Notes under the pieces: model-generated | Seen by the model: the letters and a program-made list of their open reading frames with translations, nothing else | The model's database searches: none | What the model was told of the DNA's origin: nothing | Position numbers and translations under genes: made by a program | Shown here: positions 6,372 to 7,693 of the stretch, piece after piece | How the letters are laid out: every line of letters starts with the position of its first letter | Numbering within the stretch: the first letter of the stretch is position 1 | From: Bacillota bacterium | Lineage (GTDB): Bacteria > Bacillota > Sulfobacillia > Sulfobacillales > Sulfobacillaceae | Assembly: GCA_023381095.1 (NCBI GenBank) | Contig: JAMCTO010000018.1 | Location: 1 to 7,693, forward strand | Length of the DNA stretch: 7,693 nt | Direction of reading: 5' to 3'

Positions 6372-6410
6372 AGTACATAATTTGTACTATAATACTACAC
6401 AATTTGTACT
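6372..6410 (-). promoter_or_regulatory. tandem dyad operators and promoter of the ATPase gene
   Basis: AGTACATAATTTGTACT (6372-6388) is a perfect 6-bp inverted repeat around five bases. ACTACACAATTTGTACT (6394-6410) repeats it at 15 of 17 positions. The copies are 22 bp apart, about two helical turns, so bound dimers would sit on one DNA face. Between them, on the minus strand, TATTAT (6389-6394) is a good -10, putting the start inside the first operator; the -35 is weak. This is the layout of a repressed or autoregulated promoter. The regulator is unknown and no helix-turn-helix repressor gene is adjacent. Confidence 0.6.
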
Positions 6411-6427
6411 AATGATAGAGCGTTGAT

Positions 6428-6531
6428 TTGCACACGTCTTGTTCCAATGCGCTTGCAGAATCGGAATTCGCCTTGCACAATACGGCACCAGTGATTGAAA
6501 ACGGATTCCACGCGATATTGCACAAATCGGA
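6428..6531. repeat. array of TTGCAC-like short repeats spaced 20-25 bp
   Basis: Five related units begin at 6428 (TTGCACACG), 6453 (TTGCAGAATCGGA), 6473 (TTGCACAATACGG), 6495 (TTGAAAACGGA) and 6518 (TTGCACAAATCGGA). The two operator TTGTACT cores at 6382 and 6404 continue the same rhythm, giving steps of 22, 24, 25, 20, 22 and 23. Iterated sites of this kind occur at regulatory regions, iteron origins and transposon ends. Nothing here decides between these, and chance similarity of short words is possible. Confidence 0.35.
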
Positions 6532-6887
6532 CCAAACTCCGCCTGATCCGTTTATTGCTCTTTCAACCGCAAATAGCCTAAAGAATTGAAAGCCCCAGAT
6601 CCAGAACGAATTTAGTGTGACATGAGTGGTTTTGACAGCGTTGAGGATCAGACCCTGATGGGCTTCAGACGAGGGTATCTGCGACAGTATGCAAAAAATG
6701 GAATTTGGTCTGGAAGTTTCGTTTCATTCGGTACTAGGATTGCGGCTACATTGTTGAACCAAAAAATCGATCTGGTTTGATGTTTGTTCACGGTCCGGAT
6801 GCTCCCGAAAATGTCGGCAGTGGCCCGTGTGGGAAGTGAATTGCAAGCATTGAGGCCAGGCTAAATGATAGGAAGGGTGATACGCTT
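6532..6887. other. non-coding stretch without clear genes
   Basis: No frame here combines a ribosome binding site, reasonable length and a recognisable domain. A 52-codon frame from ATG 6622 to 6780 lacks a ribosome binding site. An inverted repeat CTTTCAA/TTGAAAG joins 6560-6566 with 6586-6592. Around 6800-6850 a broken plus-strand frame shows paired cysteines (KCRQWPVWEVNCKH) that might be a zinc-ribbon remnant, but this is too weak to call. Confidence 0.3.
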
Positions 6888-7130
6888 ATGGATAGAACTA
6901 ATGCAGTAGTGACCGTTTCTGAGAGCTCGTCTTCGTCCACCTTCATATTGTTGAGGGAGAGCGTCTTTCATCGGCATCCTTTTTAACTGAGCAGTTGGGC
7001 ACTGACGCCGCAAGCTGGTTTCAGGCCGCAGAACATACGGGGGCGGGAGAGACATGATTCTATATGTCAGGAATTTAACAATGTAGAAGACAATGGCGGA
7101 AGATTTTGTGTGTTGTGGCACGAAGAATAG
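6888..7130 (+). pseudogene. possible frameshifted small gene of unknown family
   Basis: ATG 6888 has a GGAAGGGTGA ribosome binding site and begins MDRTNAVVTVSE, but its frame stops at 6984-6986. The neighbouring frame is open over about 6923-7055 and reads protein-like (ELVFVHLHIVEGERL, SFLTEQLGTDAASWFQAAEH). The first frame then resumes with EFNNVEDNGGRFCVLWHEE before TAG 7128-7130. Joined, these would give roughly 80 residues. Two compensating indels, or simple decay, would explain the pattern. I recognise no family, and chance open frames are a real alternative. Confidence 0.3.
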
Positions 7131-7190
7131 CTGACTCCGTTGTTGCAGCAGCCAATTTGAGGTGTTATCTATTTAAGGGGGGGCAATACA

Positions 7191-7691
7191 ATGACACAGG
7201 GCGATAAGAATCATACCGCCAGTGCCTTGGCCGAAGGCAACGGCATCAATATTCATTTTACCCGAACGGAGTTTGCTGCTCGACAGGCGCGGGCAATTGC
7301 TGAGATGCGGCGCTTAAATCTCGACGGGCTCTTAATGTTCCGTCAGGAAAGCATGTACTATCTCACAGGATACGACACCTTTGGCTATGTGTTCTTTCAA
7401 TGCCTCTATCTAGGGGCTGATGGGCAGATGACTCTTCTGACGAGGGCTCCCGATTATTTGCAAGCCCGGTTTACTTCAGTGATTGACGATATTCGGACGT
7501 GGGTTGACGGACCCAATGCCTCGCCAGCTCTGGAACTGCGAAGCATCCTTTTGGACCACGGATGTCAAGGCAAGCGGCTGGGAGTGGAATGGGAAGCGTA
7601 TGGATTGACCGGGCGCAATGCGATGCGGCTTCAATCCGCTTTGGAAGGAGTTTGCACGCTGGAAGATGCGTCAGATCTGCTCAACCCTTGA
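7191..7691 (+). CDS. N-terminal (creatinase) domain of an M24-family peptidase, probably frameshifted at its end
   Basis: The 166 residues match the N-terminal domain of creatinase / aminopeptidase-P-like proteins: IHFTRTEFAARQARAIAEM, LDGLLMFRQESMYYLTGYDTF at about 44-64 (the family's substrate-side loop), LLTRAPDYLQARFTSVIDD, and GVEWEAYGLTGRNA near 135-148. Full-length relatives have about 370-400 residues and continue from DLLNPLR/K into the metal-binding pita-bread domain. Here the frame reads DLLNP and then TGA (7689-7691). One extra T would read CCT TTG AAA, giving the expected NPLK. So this is likely a frameshift or sequencing slip, not a true short protein. The start ATG has a G-rich ribosome binding site seven bases upstream. 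A weak promoter (TTGTTG at 7140-7145, 17-base gap, TGTTAT at 7163-7168) may drive it. The family hydrolyses Xaa-Pro, creatine or ectoine-type C-N bonds; the catalytic residues are outside the window, so the substrate is unknown. Confidence 0.8.
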   Translation: MTQGDKNHTASALAEGNGINIHFTRTEFAARQARAIAEMRRLNLDGLLMFRQESMYYLTGYDTFGYVFFQCLYLGADGQMTLLTRAPDYLQARFTSVIDDIRTWVDGPNASPALELRSILLDHGCQGKRLGVEWEAYGLTGRNAMRLQSALEGVCTLEDASDLLNP

Positions 7692-7693
7692 AA

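Noticed and set aside
5223..6531. ATPase plus repeat array as a Tn7-like or IS21-like transposon end
   Set aside because: There is no transposase, the ATPase motifs fit the archaeal-ATPase-like branch better than TnsC or IstB, and no second end or target duplication is visible.
6622..6780. 52-codon plus-strand frame beginning MSGFDSVEDQTL
   Set aside because: The text is passable but there is no ribosome binding site and no recognisable family, so it is not called as a gene.
6861..7121. 86-codon minus-strand frame
   Set aside because: Non-ATG start without a ribosome binding site, unnatural composition, and antisense to a more protein-like plus-strand reading.

Overview
The window reads like a chromosome piece from a Gram-positive bacterium, moderate in GC. 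Several genes carry strong Shine-Dalgarno sequences of the AAAGGAG / GAGGTGA type, one gene has a lipobox signal peptide, and there is an ECF sigma factor with a single-pass anti-sigma factor. The style suggests an acidophilic Firmicute such as Sulfobacillus or Alicyclobacillus, but that is a guess from protein character and not proven by anything in the window.

Left part (1-2060). The C-terminal end of a thioredoxin-reductase-like flavoprotein is followed after a short gap by a Mug-type G/U mismatch DNA glycosylase. A convergent gene on the minus strand encodes a membrane-anchored, cysteine-free extracytoplasmic protein of unknown function. Its 3' end overlaps the glycosylase gene by 26 bases, and it has a credible housekeeping promoter.

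Centre (2060-4960). After an intergenic stretch holding at most a decayed small gene comes a tight three-gene unit: a lipoprotein, an ECF sigma factor and a membrane anti-sigma factor. The lipoprotein and the outer part of the anti-sigma factor are clearly paralogous. This suggests a surface-sensing switch in which a lipid-anchored copy of the sensor domain is made together with the receptor copy. A TGTAAC-N17-CGTT element in front of the unit could be an autoregulated ECF promoter. The sigma gene has an excellent ribosome binding site but a GTC codon where its start should be.

Right part (4960-7693). A minus-strand AAA/STAND-type ATPase with a C-terminal winged-helix-like segment follows. 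Two near-identical 17-bp dyad operators, 22 bp apart, lie in its promoter region. Beyond them is an array of TTGCAC-like elements spaced 20-25 bp and a gene-poor stretch with traces of a decayed small gene. The window ends in an M24-family (creatinase / Xaa-Pro peptidase) gene whose frame closes exactly at the usual linker between its N-terminal and catalytic domains. A one-base loss is the simplest explanation.
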